In this document: one piece after another, positions 20,382-31,566 of the stretch
Layout of the letters: every line of letters starts with the position of its first letter
Position numbering within the stretch: position 1 is the stretch's first letter
Source of the DNA: Theocolax elegans
Lineage: Eukaryota; Arthropoda; Insecta; Hymenoptera; Cerocephalidae
Direction: 5' to 3'
Length of the DNA: 64,000 nucleotides
NCBI GenBank assembly: GCA_026168455.1
Contig: CM047430.1
Span: 22,524,735-22,588,734, forward strand
The notes under the pieces: generated by a model
Told to the model about the DNA's origin: nothing
Database searches by the model: none
The model's input: only the letters and a program-made list of their open reading frames with translations
Position numbers and translations under genes: made by a program

Positions 20382-20820
20382 TTTTTTTTTTTTTTTTTTT
20401 TTACACCTTTTTACAGGTTTTTACGTATCCCCTACACCTTTATTATTCCATTGCATTCCATTTCCAAGTTTTACCCCCTCTTTACCCCACCTTCTCGCAT
20501 TCGCCCAGGGTTATGCCCGTGGAGAGAGGGAAAACCTGTGGCCAAATCCGTTGGGATAAATGCCATTTAGGAAAACCTCCTCCGAGAAGGGCGGTGTATT
20601 CAAGAACAATTCTGTTGGCAAGGTCACATTGCGTAGACTTTAACACCGAAACCGAATGCCTCACACCTCCCGCTCACGTTGTGGAATGTGAAAAAACACC
20701 TAACCGATCATTTAAGCTAAGTCCGAGAACGGTCACCCATCCAAGTGCCAACCGCGCTCGGTGCTGCTTAACTTTCATGACCGGTCGAGGTGCGTTTCCG
20801 CCACTCCGCCACCGTGTCGG
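20382..20820 (-). mobile_element. 5S rRNA-derived SINE (SINE3-type), 439 bp, with 11-bp target duplication
   Basis: TCTTTTTGATA occurs at 20371-20381 and again at 20821-20831, flanking the element inside the RT of LINE B. On the minus strand the first ~120 nt follow 5S rRNA. GAAAGTTAAGCAGC, GAGCGCGGTTGGCACTTGGA and TGGGTGACCG match the internal control region of 5S genes at the right distance (about 43 nt) from the 5' end. A body of about 290 nt without similarity to 5S follows, and then a poly(A) of about 21 nt (20382-20402). Transcription would be by Pol III from the 5S-type internal promoter, with mobilisation by a LINE in trans. Confidence 0.88.
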
Positions 20821-21446
20821 TCTTTTTGATACTTATAAATTCGATCATTGATGTTTTGTCTCATACACATAGTATGTTGTTTGCTGATGATCTACAGTTG
20901 TATATCTATTGTAATCCCGCAAATTGTCACATTGCCATCAACAAACTAATACAGGATAGCACGAGCATAGTTCACTGGGCAAATTCACATGGGTTAGATA
21001 TTAATTTTAATAAAACTAAGGCACTTATGATAGGATCAGTTCAACAACTCAGGTTTATTTCTCGCGACACTTTACAACCTATTGTCATTGACGGTAATAC
21101 TATAGACTTACTTCATTCGGTGCGTAATCTAGGCTTGGTAATTAACGATAACATCAATTGGAACCCGCACATATCAAATATTATATCGAGGGTGCATTTT
21201 ATTTTACATAAGCTTCGGAATCGGGGAAATTTTCTTCCTTTTAACTTACGTAAGCAACTGATTAATATACTCGTTCTACCTCATTACGACTATGCTTGTG
21301 TGGTGTATAATGATCTCCCAGATTACTTGAATTTGAAACTGCAACGTCACTTAAATAATTCGACGATTAACAGAATAGAAGATACTCAACATTTAAACCG
21401 TCAATACAGAAATGTTATGAATCTCCATAATATTAAAATTTTATAA
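20821..21446 (+). pseudogene. LINE B ORF2, RT C-terminal half
   Basis: After the SINE the RT resumes: HSMLFADDLQLYIY is the FADD active site, then HGLDINFNKTKALMIG, LGLVINDNINWNPHI and LPHYDYACVVYNDLPDYLNL. The end is short compared with LINE A, and the last ~30 residues no longer follow the family, so the 3' end is lost or diverged. Confidence 0.8.
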
Positions 21447-21929
21447 GTGAAATGTGAATTTTTCTGTAAAAACCCCTTTATCCTGGGAATAATATTTAGA
21501 AAATACAATTTTTTATAAGTCCATTGTGATCGCATTGATACGAGGGTAAATTTACCACTATTACAAATTTTTTAGAGAGTCGTTTTTTATTAGTTTTTTG
21601 GCTTTGAAGTTTCATTAGTCCACGTACATTCGTATGTCCGTCCGTACATACGTACGAACAATTTTTTGTACGTGCATTTTACCATTCATTATTACAATTA
21701 TACAACCAATAATTAATTTTTTTTCAACAATTGATTGTCGTGCTGCCAGGTACACACTGAATACATAAAAAATTATAATAAATGCATATTATTTGTAATA
21801 TTTATAACAAATTAGATTTAGAAATATATCTAAAATGAGCACTTTACTGTGAATTTCCTTTTTTACTGTAAATAATTATGAATAAACATTATCTTATTTA
21901 GACTTAATGTGTACCTGGTATAATGACAA
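21447..21929. other. Spacer, no gene seen
   Basis: AT-rich sequence with a palindromic patch (CGTATGTCCGTCCGTACATACG around 21630) but no coding signal. Confidence 0.4.
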
Positions 21930-22190
21930 ACAGTTCCTGGATCTTTCGGGAATTGCTGAGTTATTTTGGGATAACTCCACTAATTACGGGATTTCCAGGA
22001 AATATCGGGAATTCCTGAGGTATTCCGCGATGACTCTACTAATTGTGGAATTTCCTGTATATTTAGGGAATTTCAGAGGAAATTCGGGATGACTCTACTA
22101 ATTACAAGATTTCCTGGATATTTCGGAAATTTTTGAGATATTTCGGAATGATTCTACTAATTACGGGATTTCTTGGATATTTGCATTTGT
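21930..22190 (+). repeat. ~60-bp minisatellite, about 4 units
   Basis: Repeated blocks are TACGGGATTTCCTGGA-like, ATATTTCGGGAATT, TGAGGTATTCCG-like and GATGACTCTACTAAT, spaced about 60 bp apart. The same family forms a longer array at 57440-58210 in the opposite orientation. Confidence 0.85.
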
Positions 22191-22335
22191 GTATGTATGT
22201 CGTATTGAACTTGAGTGAATATTGTGTGGAACTTTTGTGTATGTGTGTGTTGTGTGGAACTTTTGTGTGTGTGTTATGTGGAACTTGTGTAAATATTGTG
22301 GAATGTTGTTAGTATGCATGTTATTATTAGTAATT
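22190..22335. repeat. GT-rich short repeats
   Basis: Imperfect copies of GTGTGGAACTTTTGTGTATG, at about 30-35 bp spacing. Confidence 0.7.
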
Positions 22336-22559
22336 GACGTCTACAGGAATAAATGTAAGATGATGTGTGTATTTGTAGGTACTTACGTGTGTAAATAGTA
22401 TTCACCATTTAAAATGTAAAAAAAAATATAAATAATTTTTCTCTGTGTTTAACAGGGCTTAAACTGTCGTAATTATTAGTCCAATGATTGTCTAATAAAA
22501 CGCCCGCATTATAATTTTTTATAATTTTTTTCCTTTTTTTAAATTTTTTGTAAGCACAA

Positions 22560-22643
22560 AATAGCGATAATTTAACTATTTATTATATACATATATAATA
22601 TATAAATATTTCACCGCCACCGCCGTGTCTAAGAATTCAGGAT

Positions 22644-22692
<49 letters not shown>
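22560..22692. repeat. Shared repeat flank ending in (AT)n
   Basis: The sequence TAAATATTTCACCGCC then GCCGTGTCTAAGAATTCAGG then (AT)n is nearly the same as at 60405-60470. In both places another element begins inside the (AT)n: the foldback here and a Helitron end there. Confidence 0.7.
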
Positions 22693-22694
<2 letters not shown>

Positions 22695-24347
22695 GTGGTT
22701 CTCTGTGACATCGAAGATGAAAAAAATAAATATTGCTATAACTGTGGAAATATGTTTTAGAGGTATCCAGTAGTTCTCCTGAATTTTTTCAGATTTTTTC
22801 TGGGCCATTATTTTAAGTTACAGAGAGTCAAAGTTGACATTTTAGCACTTTTTTGCATTATATGCCCATATTCTTGAATTTTTAGCTCCCAGGGGATGCA
22901 TTTTTCACTAAAAACATAAGTATGACTTTGTTTGTAAAATTTTCCGAACTTTTCATTAAAAATACTTTTAAAGACATAAATGTATGCTGTCACACTCTTG
23001 TAAGACATTCAAACCTTAAATAGTGAAAATCAGCAATTCTGCTCCGGACTTTGGTAACCTAATACTGTCTAAAAGATGTCTTTTTATAGTCAGAAACTGC
23101 CTAAAAATTTCCAGAATGAGTCTAAATCATTAAGATCACTTATGGTCAAAATATCCGGGAAAAGTGCCCGAAATATTAATAGAAATGTATATTTGTTGCC
23201 TTATAACGAAGAATCTATTAGCATGATCATTGCAAAAAAATTTGTGCACTTACCTTGAAGTAGTAGAAAAGTATCTTCACTTGTTTCAGTATCCATCTAA
23301 TCCCCTGTAAGCTGCTAAAAATACAAATATTATTATACAAATGTAAAAAATTAATTTTTAAACATTTATAATGCTGAATTTTTAGTTTTACATCCCTTAC
23401 AAGAATTATAATACTAATCTGAAGGATTACTATAAATATATAAACATCATTATTACAATAACTGAATATACGTATTTAATACAAAAGATATATAAATAAA
23501 TCGGATATATAATTATAATGAATAATATGATAACGTGACAGTGACAAGTTTGTGAAATCTAAACAATGTATTGCTGAATAATAATAATAATAATGTTGAT
23601 ACTTTTATAGTAATCCTTCAGATTAGTATTATAATTCTTGTAAGGGATGTAAAACTAAAAATCCAGCATTATAAATGTTTAAAAAATAATTTTTTATAAT
23701 TTTATAATAATATTTGTATTTTAAGCAGCTTACAGGGGATCAGATGGATACTGAAACAAGTGGAGATACTTTTCTACCATTCCAAGGTAAGTGCATAAAT
23801 TTTTTTGCAATGATCGTGCAACTAGATTCATCGTTATAAGGCAACAAATATACATTTCTATTAATATTTCGGGTACTTTTCCCGGATATTTTGACCATAA
23901 GTGATCTTAATGATTTAGACCCACTCTGGAAATTTTTAGGCAGTTTCTGACTATAAAAAGACATCTTTTAGACAGTATTAGGTTACCAAAGTCCGGAGCA
24001 GAATTGCTGATTTTCACTATTTAAGGTTTGAATGTCTTACAAGAGTGTGACAGCATACATTTATGTCTTTAAAAGTATTTTTAATGAAAAGTTCGGAAAA
24101 TTTTACAAACAAAGTCATACTTATGTTTTTAGTGAAAAATGCATCCCCTGGGAGCTAAAAATTCAAGAATATGGGCATATAATGCAAAAAAGTGCTAAAA
24201 TGTCAACTTTGACTCTCTGTAACTTAAAATAATGGCCCAGAAAAAATCTGAAAAAATTCAGGAGAACTACTGGATACCTCTAAAACATATTCCCACAGTT
24301 ATAGCAATATTTATTTTTTTCATCTTCGATGTCACAGAGAACCACCC
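22693..24347. mobile_element. Foldback DNA transposon, ~740-bp inverted arms
   Basis: The left arm (about 22693-23433) and right arm (about 23607-24347) are near-perfect inverted copies that start GGGTGGTTCTCTGTGACATC and end with its complement. A spacer of about 170 bp contains (AAT)n. Paired frames of 66 residues in the two arms (22808-23008 minus, 24032-24232 plus) are mirror images of the same arm, with no independent evidence of coding. Insertion was into (AT)n, so the target duplication cannot be read. No transposase is present. The superfamily is not recognised from the ends. Confidence 0.85.
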
Positions 24348-24664
24348 ATATATATAAGTAAATACCTCATTATTTATAATAAATTATTGATTTGTATTTA
24401 AAAATTTATATGTCAATAATGCTATAACTCAACCACATTCTTTACTGTCCATAAAAAGAATATAATGGCGATAACTCAACCATAAATTTAATGTTTTAAT
24501 GAATATAACAAAAATTGTTTATTATTTGTAGTTAATTATTAATCAAATATTTCTGTATATACTATATGTTTTGTAAAGATTTTTGGTCCATTATTTATTT
24601 TTCTCCTTTTATTTTTATAATTGTCAGTATCATCTTTAATTTTATAAATTAATTTATTATTTAT

Positions 24665-25290
24665 TCATATTTTTAAACTGTTTTTTGAAGTTGCTCTTGA
24701 TAAAGCAACATAATACACATGACTGAAAACAGGTGTATTTAAATACAATCCAACTTTATTAAATGATTGCCCTTGAGTTTTATTTATAGTCATAGCGAAA
24801 CCTATCCGTATTGGAAATTGTCTTCTTACCATTTCAAAAGGAACTTCTTCTAACGATGGTTTTAAGTCAATACGTGGCAAAAAAATTATTTTTCCAGAAT
24901 TTGTCCCGGTGATAATTTCTGCAGTTATTATATATTGTTTCATTTTTTTTATTATTAATCTTGTTCCATTACAAAGACCATGAAAAATATTTAAATTTCT
25001 GAAACAACTAATAATTGTACCTTTTTTTAATATTAGTTTGTGAGGAGGTAATCCATTTGGCGTTATCGAATTTGAAAATTCGGTAGGTATTGATTCAGCA
25101 AATTTATCATTGTTGTCCTTTTGAATTCTATCGTCACTGTAGTATACACATATTTCGTCGTTTATTTTTTCAACTATATTATTATTAATTTTTAATATAT
25201 CTGAATTTAAAGGAGATTATGTCACTTTTTTTTTTAATGTTGAATCTGTGGCATCTATGCTGTGACCGAAAATTTCTGTTATCAAGTCAG
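24665..25290 (-). pseudogene. Helitron A helicase, C-terminal part
   Basis: FGHSIDAT, INDEICVYYSDDR and SITPNGLPPHKLILKKGT lead into the final block: RQFPIRIGFAMTINKTQGQS, then FSHVYYVALSRATS, the PIF1-family motifs V and VI. The last 92 residues are open. The upstream part is broken by a TAA near 25217 and a frameshift. Confidence 0.85.
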
Positions 25291-25923
25291 ATGTACAAAG
25301 ATCTTTTTGAATTTAACATTATTTTCTAATTCGAATTTTGTGGCATTTTTATTTTCTTCTATTTCAAGTAACAATTTTTTAAATTTATGATCTGAATTTT
25401 GTAATCTTAGATTTTCACATAGTGAATGTTTTGAGAAATATGACCACAAATAACTACTTTTTACACAAGACTCTATTATTTTCGTACGGTTTACGTGTCG
25501 TACTATTGAAAGAGTTTGTCTGATATCACCTGATGTTACGACTACTTTCCCTCTAAGTGGCATAGAATTATTACAAATATTTTGAAAAAATTTATCAATT
25601 GTTTCGAAAGCATATTTTGATACGATTGATATTTCATCCCATATAATGATTTTTATATTTTTTAAAAATATGCCATGTTTAGAATTTGGATTAATATTAC
25701 AAGTTGTTTCTTCATTACTATGTAGTGGTAATTTAAATATACTATGAAAAGTTCTACCGTTGATTAATAAATTAGCAGCGATACCAGTCCATGCCATTGT
25801 TATCATAATTGGTATTTTTATTGACATTAGATATTCAATAATTACGTTATGTAAATAACTTACCACTACCACCAGGACCATCGATGAAATACAAAGATTT
25901 CCCTGAATTGTTAATAGTTGCAT
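25282..25923 (-). pseudogene. Helitron A helicase, N-terminal part
   Basis: In a shifted frame the Walker A segment reads IDGPGGSGK (about 25870-25895). The main frame then has ITMAWTGIAANLL, IIIWDEISIVSK (Walker B, intact), GKVVVTSGDIRQTL and SSYLWSYFSKHSLCENLRLQ. A frame lesion lies just after Walker A. Confidence 0.85.
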
Positions 25924-26256
25924 CGATAACTAATTTAAAAATATGTTTTTGATCAGTTGTTAATTGCTGCTTCAGTTAAGCATTTATCCGACTCATCGTC
26001 AGTACTAATTAAACCTTTTGTTATGCAAACATCTTCGAATTTTTGATAAACTAGATTATCTACTGTACGTACGTCTTTAAAAGATTTAGCACCTCGAACA
26101 TTTAGTAATAAGAGTCGCAAAAATTATGTTTCACGTTTATTTGGATTTACAAAATACATTCAACTGATGATAGGTTTTGTAATTTTTTTTCTTGGCTGAT
26201 ATCTCTTGTTTCGTTTATCAAAAACATATTGATGAGGAATTTTCTTGATATAAATA

Positions 26257-27569
26257 TTATCTTGCGTTTTCATCTTGTTCATTTAATTTGAACCAAGATG
26301 TTAATGTTGTATCAACATTTTTATCAAGTATTGCATTCTCATAACCTTCTTTAGAATATACATTCTGTTCATATTCATTGTGAACAGCTAATCTGTAAAT
26401 TTTATATGATTGTTTATACAATTTATACTCTAAAATACGATACATTGATTCTAGTGCACATACATATCTTGTAGAAATATGTTGTGTTATTTCATCATAA
26501 TTGTATGTTTTATCATCTTCGTTCATATTATTTTCTTCATTTGTATTAAATTTTGTTGTAAATTTGACAAAAGCAGTATCTGGTCCTTTGTGAATATATT
26601 TAAATAAATATTTAATAGCTTTTATTGTACTACAAATTTCTACATTTATATGGCATTCTAACAATAATAATATATATGGATTGTATGGTACAACAAAACT
26701 GTTGTCCGCAATTTTAGTTTTTGAATATGTTATTTGAACGCCATTATTTCTACGTCGATATATAGGATAGTTATCTGCATTATATTGTGTCTTAGTTGCA
26801 AATGGTTTTGGAAAATTTTTGGTGCAATATGTTTTATCTTCACTCATACAAATACAGTTTATGTTTTGTTTACGACATGAACCGTGTATCATATTATTTT
26901 TTTACTATTTTGTATAATCTAGGATATTTTTTTCATCTGGTATTTCAGCACTTATAATTTTATTAATTTCATCAGTATCACGAAATTTGTCGTGTCCATA
27001 TAACCAAATTAGCATATAAATATGCGGTAATCCACACTTTTGAAATTCTATAACATAAATAAATCCTTTAACTTGTCCAAATATGTTGTTTTTTAAAATT
27101 TCATTTTTTAAAATTTTAACTTTTTCGTGGAATACTCTTGATATTAAATCTGGATGATCTAAAGTTGTTTCGAATGGTTTTAAATTTTCTTTAATTTCTT
27201 TCCAGTTAGGATTACGCGTTATTGTTAAAAATAGATCAGGTTTCCTATCATTTTGTAGTTGAGTCATTGCATCTAAATAATTTTGTTGTGTGGCTCGAGA
27301 ACTTCCTATGTAAGATGATGGAAGAATTACCGTTTCTCCAATTTGAGATTGAATAAATTGAATAAATTGTTTTTATTAAATATGTGGTCCATTAATCCTC
27401 TATACATTTCAGTGCGTAATTGAGCTTGATTTTTGCGTAAATAACATAATCGACTTCCTTCAATTCTTGTCCATACATCAACAATAAATTGTTCAGACAA
27501 ATTTTTTAAATTCAAACATGGATTAAAGTCATTTCGAATGCTCAATTTGTAAGAATAATATTGAAACAT
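26257..27569 (-). pseudogene. Helitron A Rep (HUH/Y2) region
   Basis: Frames 27569-27327, 27267-26905 and 26892-26257 follow each other. They carry YYSYKLSIRNDFNPCL, RKPDLFLTITRNPNW and then the HUH site, which reads GLPHIYMLIWL. The second His of H-x-H is Tyr here. The downstream catalytic tyrosine pair is kept: IKYLFKYIHKG. Rep nicks and ligates the transposon ends in rolling-circle transposition, and loss of the metal-binding His would inactivate it. Confidence 0.85.
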
Positions 27570-27652
27570 AGATATATTTGTATTTTATTAGAATTATATG
27601 GACTTTTCATGTAAGGACTCCATCCAATTTTCCATATGGAAATATTAAAATA

Positions 27653-28441
27653 TTAAACTATGGGATCTAGATGTTTATTAAGTATATTTATTTTTTGTGG
27701 TTTATCACTTTTAGGATAAATACAAATATCACGATCAATAGATGGTTCACCATTATTTCCTACATATACGACAGCCACTTCATTACATGTTGCAAAATAA
27801 GATTTATTTACATGAGTATTATCTCTTGTTATTGACATGTATACTTCTTGTTGTATAACATTGTTATTTTTTGTTTTACTCTTTTCTTTTTTTTCTATTT
27901 CATGCATCATTTTATATGCTTGTGCATAAACATTGTTTGACGATAAAAAATCATTTAGAATACTTAATACGTTTATACTAGCTTTTTCAATTTTGTAATT
28001 ATTTGCTCTATTATTATTTGCAATTTCATTATCTATAATGTACAATTGATTATATTTGGGCACTTCATTTTCATTCGGATGTAGAGCATATGAGTTGTGG
28101 TATACTTGTCCACATACTTTAATAACTTGTGGACCAGCTGATTTAAAATGTATTAACTTTGCACCGAAACTGGCGAATGCAAATGAAGTATTATACTGTC
28201 GAATATTTTTTTTGTAGCTAATACTTATTAAATTATTGCTAAACAAGAATTTTTTTTTAATTTCTGGATATAATTCATTATTTAATGATACTTTATTCTT
28301 ATGACAGCAATGAACAAATATTTTATCATAAAATACTTCACAGGCAAAATATTTTGCTTTACAAAATTGGCATTTATTGTTTAATTGGCCTAAATAATTT
28401 GTTTTAATAAGATCTTCGTTAAATGTAACATTTGGAATCAA
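27653..28441 (-). pseudogene. Helitron A N-terminal cysteine-containing region
   Basis: A 262-residue frame has CQFCKAKYF, HCCHKNKV, SFAFASFGAKLIHFKSAGPQ and VCGQVYHNSYALHP. These blocks are typical of the region before the Rep domain in insect Helitron proteins. It ends with a segment (ATCNEVAVVYVGNNGEPSID) that is also found in copy B at 30775-30878. Confidence 0.8.
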
Positions 28442-28600
28442 ACCTTTTTTTAATATATTAATATTTTTTTCTTCAATATTATTTTTGTTGACTATTTCTT
28501 GTTTTCATTTTCTGTCAATACTTATTTTTACAGTATCTTTGTTTTAATTCTTCTTTATAATTTTGAGATTCTTCTATTACATTTTCTTTCGATATTGTAG

Positions 28601-28934
28601 ATTGTTTCAATATGTTGTCCCAAACCTTGTTTTAATCGCGAGCGAAGCGAGCGTTTTTGGTTAGTATAGTTTAAAAAGACTAATGTATACAAACTATGAC
28701 GTATGGTTTGTAAACACGCACCTATTTTGTTTCTGTATAAATACTCGTTGATTTCGTATTAAATGTTATGTCGCTATCGCTCCCTCGGTTGAATCACATT
28801 TTTGAGGCTAGACGTTGATTTTAAAGTGTAGTCTTAAATTTATTATTAGTTTATAACAAATAAATTTTAAACGATTTTGATACAATTATTTTATTTTATT
28901 TTCAAACTATTGTGCAACCAAAACAAAGTATTAT
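28601..28934. other. Spacer between Helitron A and Gypsy remnant
   Basis: GCGAGCGAAGCGAGCG near 28640 can form a short hairpin of the sort seen near Helitron 3' ends, but no clear CTRR terminus follows. The rest is AT-rich without a gene. Confidence 0.35.
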
Positions 28935-29430
28935 GCAACCATGGTCTTAACTACTCGGTTTGCCCTTTCCACGGGGTTACATTGAGGACGTATATGGCGG
29001 TGTCCTACGGTGCGTGATTCTATGGTTTGTCAGCAGACCTTCTACTTCCTTACTAATGAATTGTTTGCCATCATAGGATTATTTGCTCCTTAATAGCTAT
29101 TGCAACAGCACTTTCGGTGGCTTTTAGTGCATTTAGTGAAACGATCTTGCATAACAAGTAACCATATTTTTCCGTTGGTCGATCGTGGTTGCGGACCTAC
29201 TAAGTCAATCGAAACCATTTCCCATGGTTGTTGTACATTAGTAGCGTGCATTAGTCCAGCTTGTGCCTGTTGTTGGACTTTATATTCCTGGCATTTGGCA
29301 TAGTTTTGTACACGCTTGGTTCCGTCGCACAATACACCGGGCCAATAATAATAGCGAGCAAGGCGAACTAATGTTTTACTAATTCCTAAATGTCCAGCAG
29401 TAGGTTGATCGTGGCATTCTTGCAGTATTA
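28935..29430 (-). pseudogene. Gypsy integrase fragment
   Basis: The minus strand reads an H2C2 zinc domain (HDQPTAGHLGISKTL, YAKCQEYKVQQQ) and the integrase start WEMVSIDLVGPQPRS with its first Asp. After a frame break comes GKQFISKEVEGLL, and then PYTSSQCNPVERANRVVKT-like residues with the third acidic residue (Glu). The Asp-Asn of the second motif is damaged. No RT or LTR accompanies it. The piece of about 500 bp separates Helitron copies A and B. Confidence 0.8.
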
Positions 29431-29435
29431 TTTTA

Positions 29436-29635
29436 TTTAAAGAGCATAAAAAAGAGAGAAATTACTTTTTATTAGTTATGCAGAAATTAATTTTGCACAA
29501 ATGAATTATTATTATTCTATAAAATTGTTTATCTATTGATGTAAAGCACGGGAAGGATAGACATTGTTTATTTACAGAGAATAAAAAAAAGAAGTTTCCT
29601 TTTTATCAGTTTGTGGACATTAATAAAAACTATTA
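29436..29635. other. AT-rich spacer
   Basis: No gene. Contains an imperfect pair of AAAGAGAGAAATTACTTTTTAT- and AAAGAAGTTTCCTTTTTAT-like stretches. Confidence 0.4.
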
Positions 29636-29995
29636 TAGGGTTTAAGCAAAATATATAAAAGTTCAATTAAAAAAAATACAATGTATGATATCGTAAAAAA
29701 TACTTGTCGATTATTCCGCTTTGATTTCAGCACTTTCTATTGCAGAAACTTTTTAAGGAGTTTAAGCAAAATATATAAATTTTAATTAAAATACAATCTA
29801 TGGTATCGTAAAAAATACTTGGCGACTATTCCGCTTTGATTTCCGTACTTTCTATTGCAGAACTTTTATGGAGTTTAAGCAAAATATATATATATAAATA
29901 TTTAATTAAAATTACTTGTCGATTATTCCGCTTTGATTTCAGTACTTTCTATTGCAAAAACTTTTTATGGAGTTTAAGCAAAATATAAGTTGAAA
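29636..29995. repeat. ~115-bp tandem repeat, three units and a partial fourth
   Basis: Each unit starts GAGTTTAAGCAAAATATA and carries CGATTATTCCGCTTTGATTT and ACTTTCTATTGCAGAA. Unit starts fall at about 29638, 29757, 29874 and 29970. Confidence 0.85.
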
Positions 29996-30213
29996 TAGGA
30001 TATGGGAGTAATAATTAAAGATTTTTCTATCAGATAATAGTTTTGAAAGTGTGATTGGAAACAATACTTGCGAATGTTGACACCTTCGTAGAAGGTGTTT
30101 TATATAAAGTACTGTCTAGAGGTACAAATTCAACGTGGAATATTTAATAATGAATAAAAAATTACTGAAAGTGAAAACTCTAATAAATAAATAAAACCTT
30201 TTTGTTGATATCT

Positions 30214-30626
30214 TGTAACGGGGTCTGCCGTGCCATCTGCCATAAGGCCACGGATGGGGTCTCTACCTCTCTCGATGCGGTCAATGCGGCCCGCGCATAC
30301 CGATGTGCTTACCTCGGCCGCACTGTGCAATACCGGTACCTCCGTTAAGTCGGGCGGCTTTTCCTTGCCGTTCGGGTATGATGACACGGGGAGCACCGCG
30401 CTCTCCGTCTTTGTCTCTCGGCCTTACCTTTACCGTAGCCTCCGAGTACGCGAACTCGAGAGGCTAAATACTCGGCGTGAGTCTTGCCTCTACAAGGTGG
30501 TTTTAAAATATTCCGAATTCAATTGACATGACAACACAACACACACATGCAAAAGTAAATAAACTCATGTTGAAGAATTAGTCATGTTCGATTTATTAAA
30601 TGAAATCAAAGGATAAACGGGTTACA
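30214..30626 (+). repeat. LTR-like block (possible solo LTR)
   Basis: The block begins TGTAACGGGGTCTGCC and ends CGGGTTACA, giving TGTAAC/GTTACA inverted ends of 6 bp. A GC-rich body is followed by an AATAAAC box near the right end, as in Gypsy LTRs. The immediate flanks (ATCT and ACTA) do not show a clean target duplication, so this stays a candidate. The open frames at 30130-30526 look incidental. Confidence 0.4.
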
Positions 30627-30774
30627 ACTAATGAAATTTACATATAAATACAATAAAGCGTGCGGTTGTGTCGTGTAGACGTTACGCGAAGTCTCGATTA
30701 GTGTCTCATATGAAGTCGCGTCGATTCCTCGGCGAGATCGTCCTGAGCTATCTTGCGAGGAAAGCCTAACTCTG
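30627..30774. other. Short GC-richer spacer next to Helitron B
   Basis: About 150 bp of sequence unlike either neighbour. Possibly a second LTR-type scrap. No gene. Confidence 0.3.
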
Positions 30775-31545
30775 TTAGAAGGTGGTTCGCTATTTTCTCC
30801 AACATAGACGATAGCAACTTCATTACATATTGCTATTTGCGATTTGTTTTTTAATGCTTTATCTCTAGTTAAATACATTTAAATTTCTTGAATTGGACGA
30901 TCTAATCTTATTGAACGTTCATGTTCTTCGTTTGAATTTCATGCATCATTTTATAAGCACTTGCAAATGGATTTATGTCACGTAATATACTATCTAAATC
31001 TTGCATTAATTCCTTGTCTAAATTATTTTGATTTGACTGAGACAATTTGTATTCGTTTGCAATTTGATTATCAAGTATATACAATTGGCCAAATTTGGGC
31101 GATCTAATTTAATTGGGTGTAAAGCATATGTATTATGATATATTTGTCCACATATTTTTAATACTTCTGGTCCAACAGGAGAAAAATGTGCTAATTTAGC
31201 ACCAAAACTTACAAATGCTAATAAATTGTTGTAAATTCTGATATTTTGTCTAAAATTCTTATCTTTGTCACTTTGTCCTAATAAATATTTTGTTAGATTT
31301 TCAGGATAAATATTATATTTTTCAAGTTTTATTTTATTTCTATGACAACAATCAGAATATCTATTGTCTTTTTCAATTTCATTTTTAAAATGTTTTGCTT
31401 CACAAAATACACATTCATAAAATAATTTTCCAAGGTAATTGCACTCAATAATAGATTCATCAAAATCCCATTCTTGTGAAAATGAGCTATAAATAGGATT
31501 TCCACGTAAAATATCTTTTTTAATGTTTTTTTTAAATTTTACCAA
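30775..31545 (-). pseudogene. Helitron B Cys-containing region
   Basis: The frame at 31018-31545 reads CNYLGKLFYECVFCEAKHF, DCCHRNKIKLE, LLAFVSFGAKLAHF and KICGQIYHNTYALHP, parallel to copy A. A frameshift near 31100 leads to the last piece (QIAICNEVAIVYVGENSEPP) at 30780-30870. The sequence then leaves the family. Confidence 0.75.
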
Positions 31546-31566
31546 ATGTTTACTAAATTTTCCTTT

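Larger units (their letters stand above)
24660..28600 (-). mobile_element. Helitron copy A, eroded
   Basis: The Rep-helicase gene is readable on the minus strand from about 28441 down to 24665 in six frames, in the canonical order: Cys-rich N-terminus, Helitron-like N domain, HUH/Y2 Rep, PIF1-type helicase. Neither terminus is clear: a 3' CTRR hairpin is not seen between 24348 and 24665. Rolling-circle transposition is known for the family. This copy is inactive. Confidence 0.85.

Noticed and set aside
20700..20820. 5S rRNA gene
   Set aside because: Diverged 5S head continues into a non-5S body and poly(A), flanked by an 11-bp duplication; it is a SINE.
23420..23610. Transposase gene between the foldback arms
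   Set aside because: The spacer is only about 170 bp, AT-rich and without an ORF.
22808..24232. Two identical 66-residue proteins as a duplicated gene
   Set aside because: They are mirror images inside the arms of a foldback element and have no other coding evidence.
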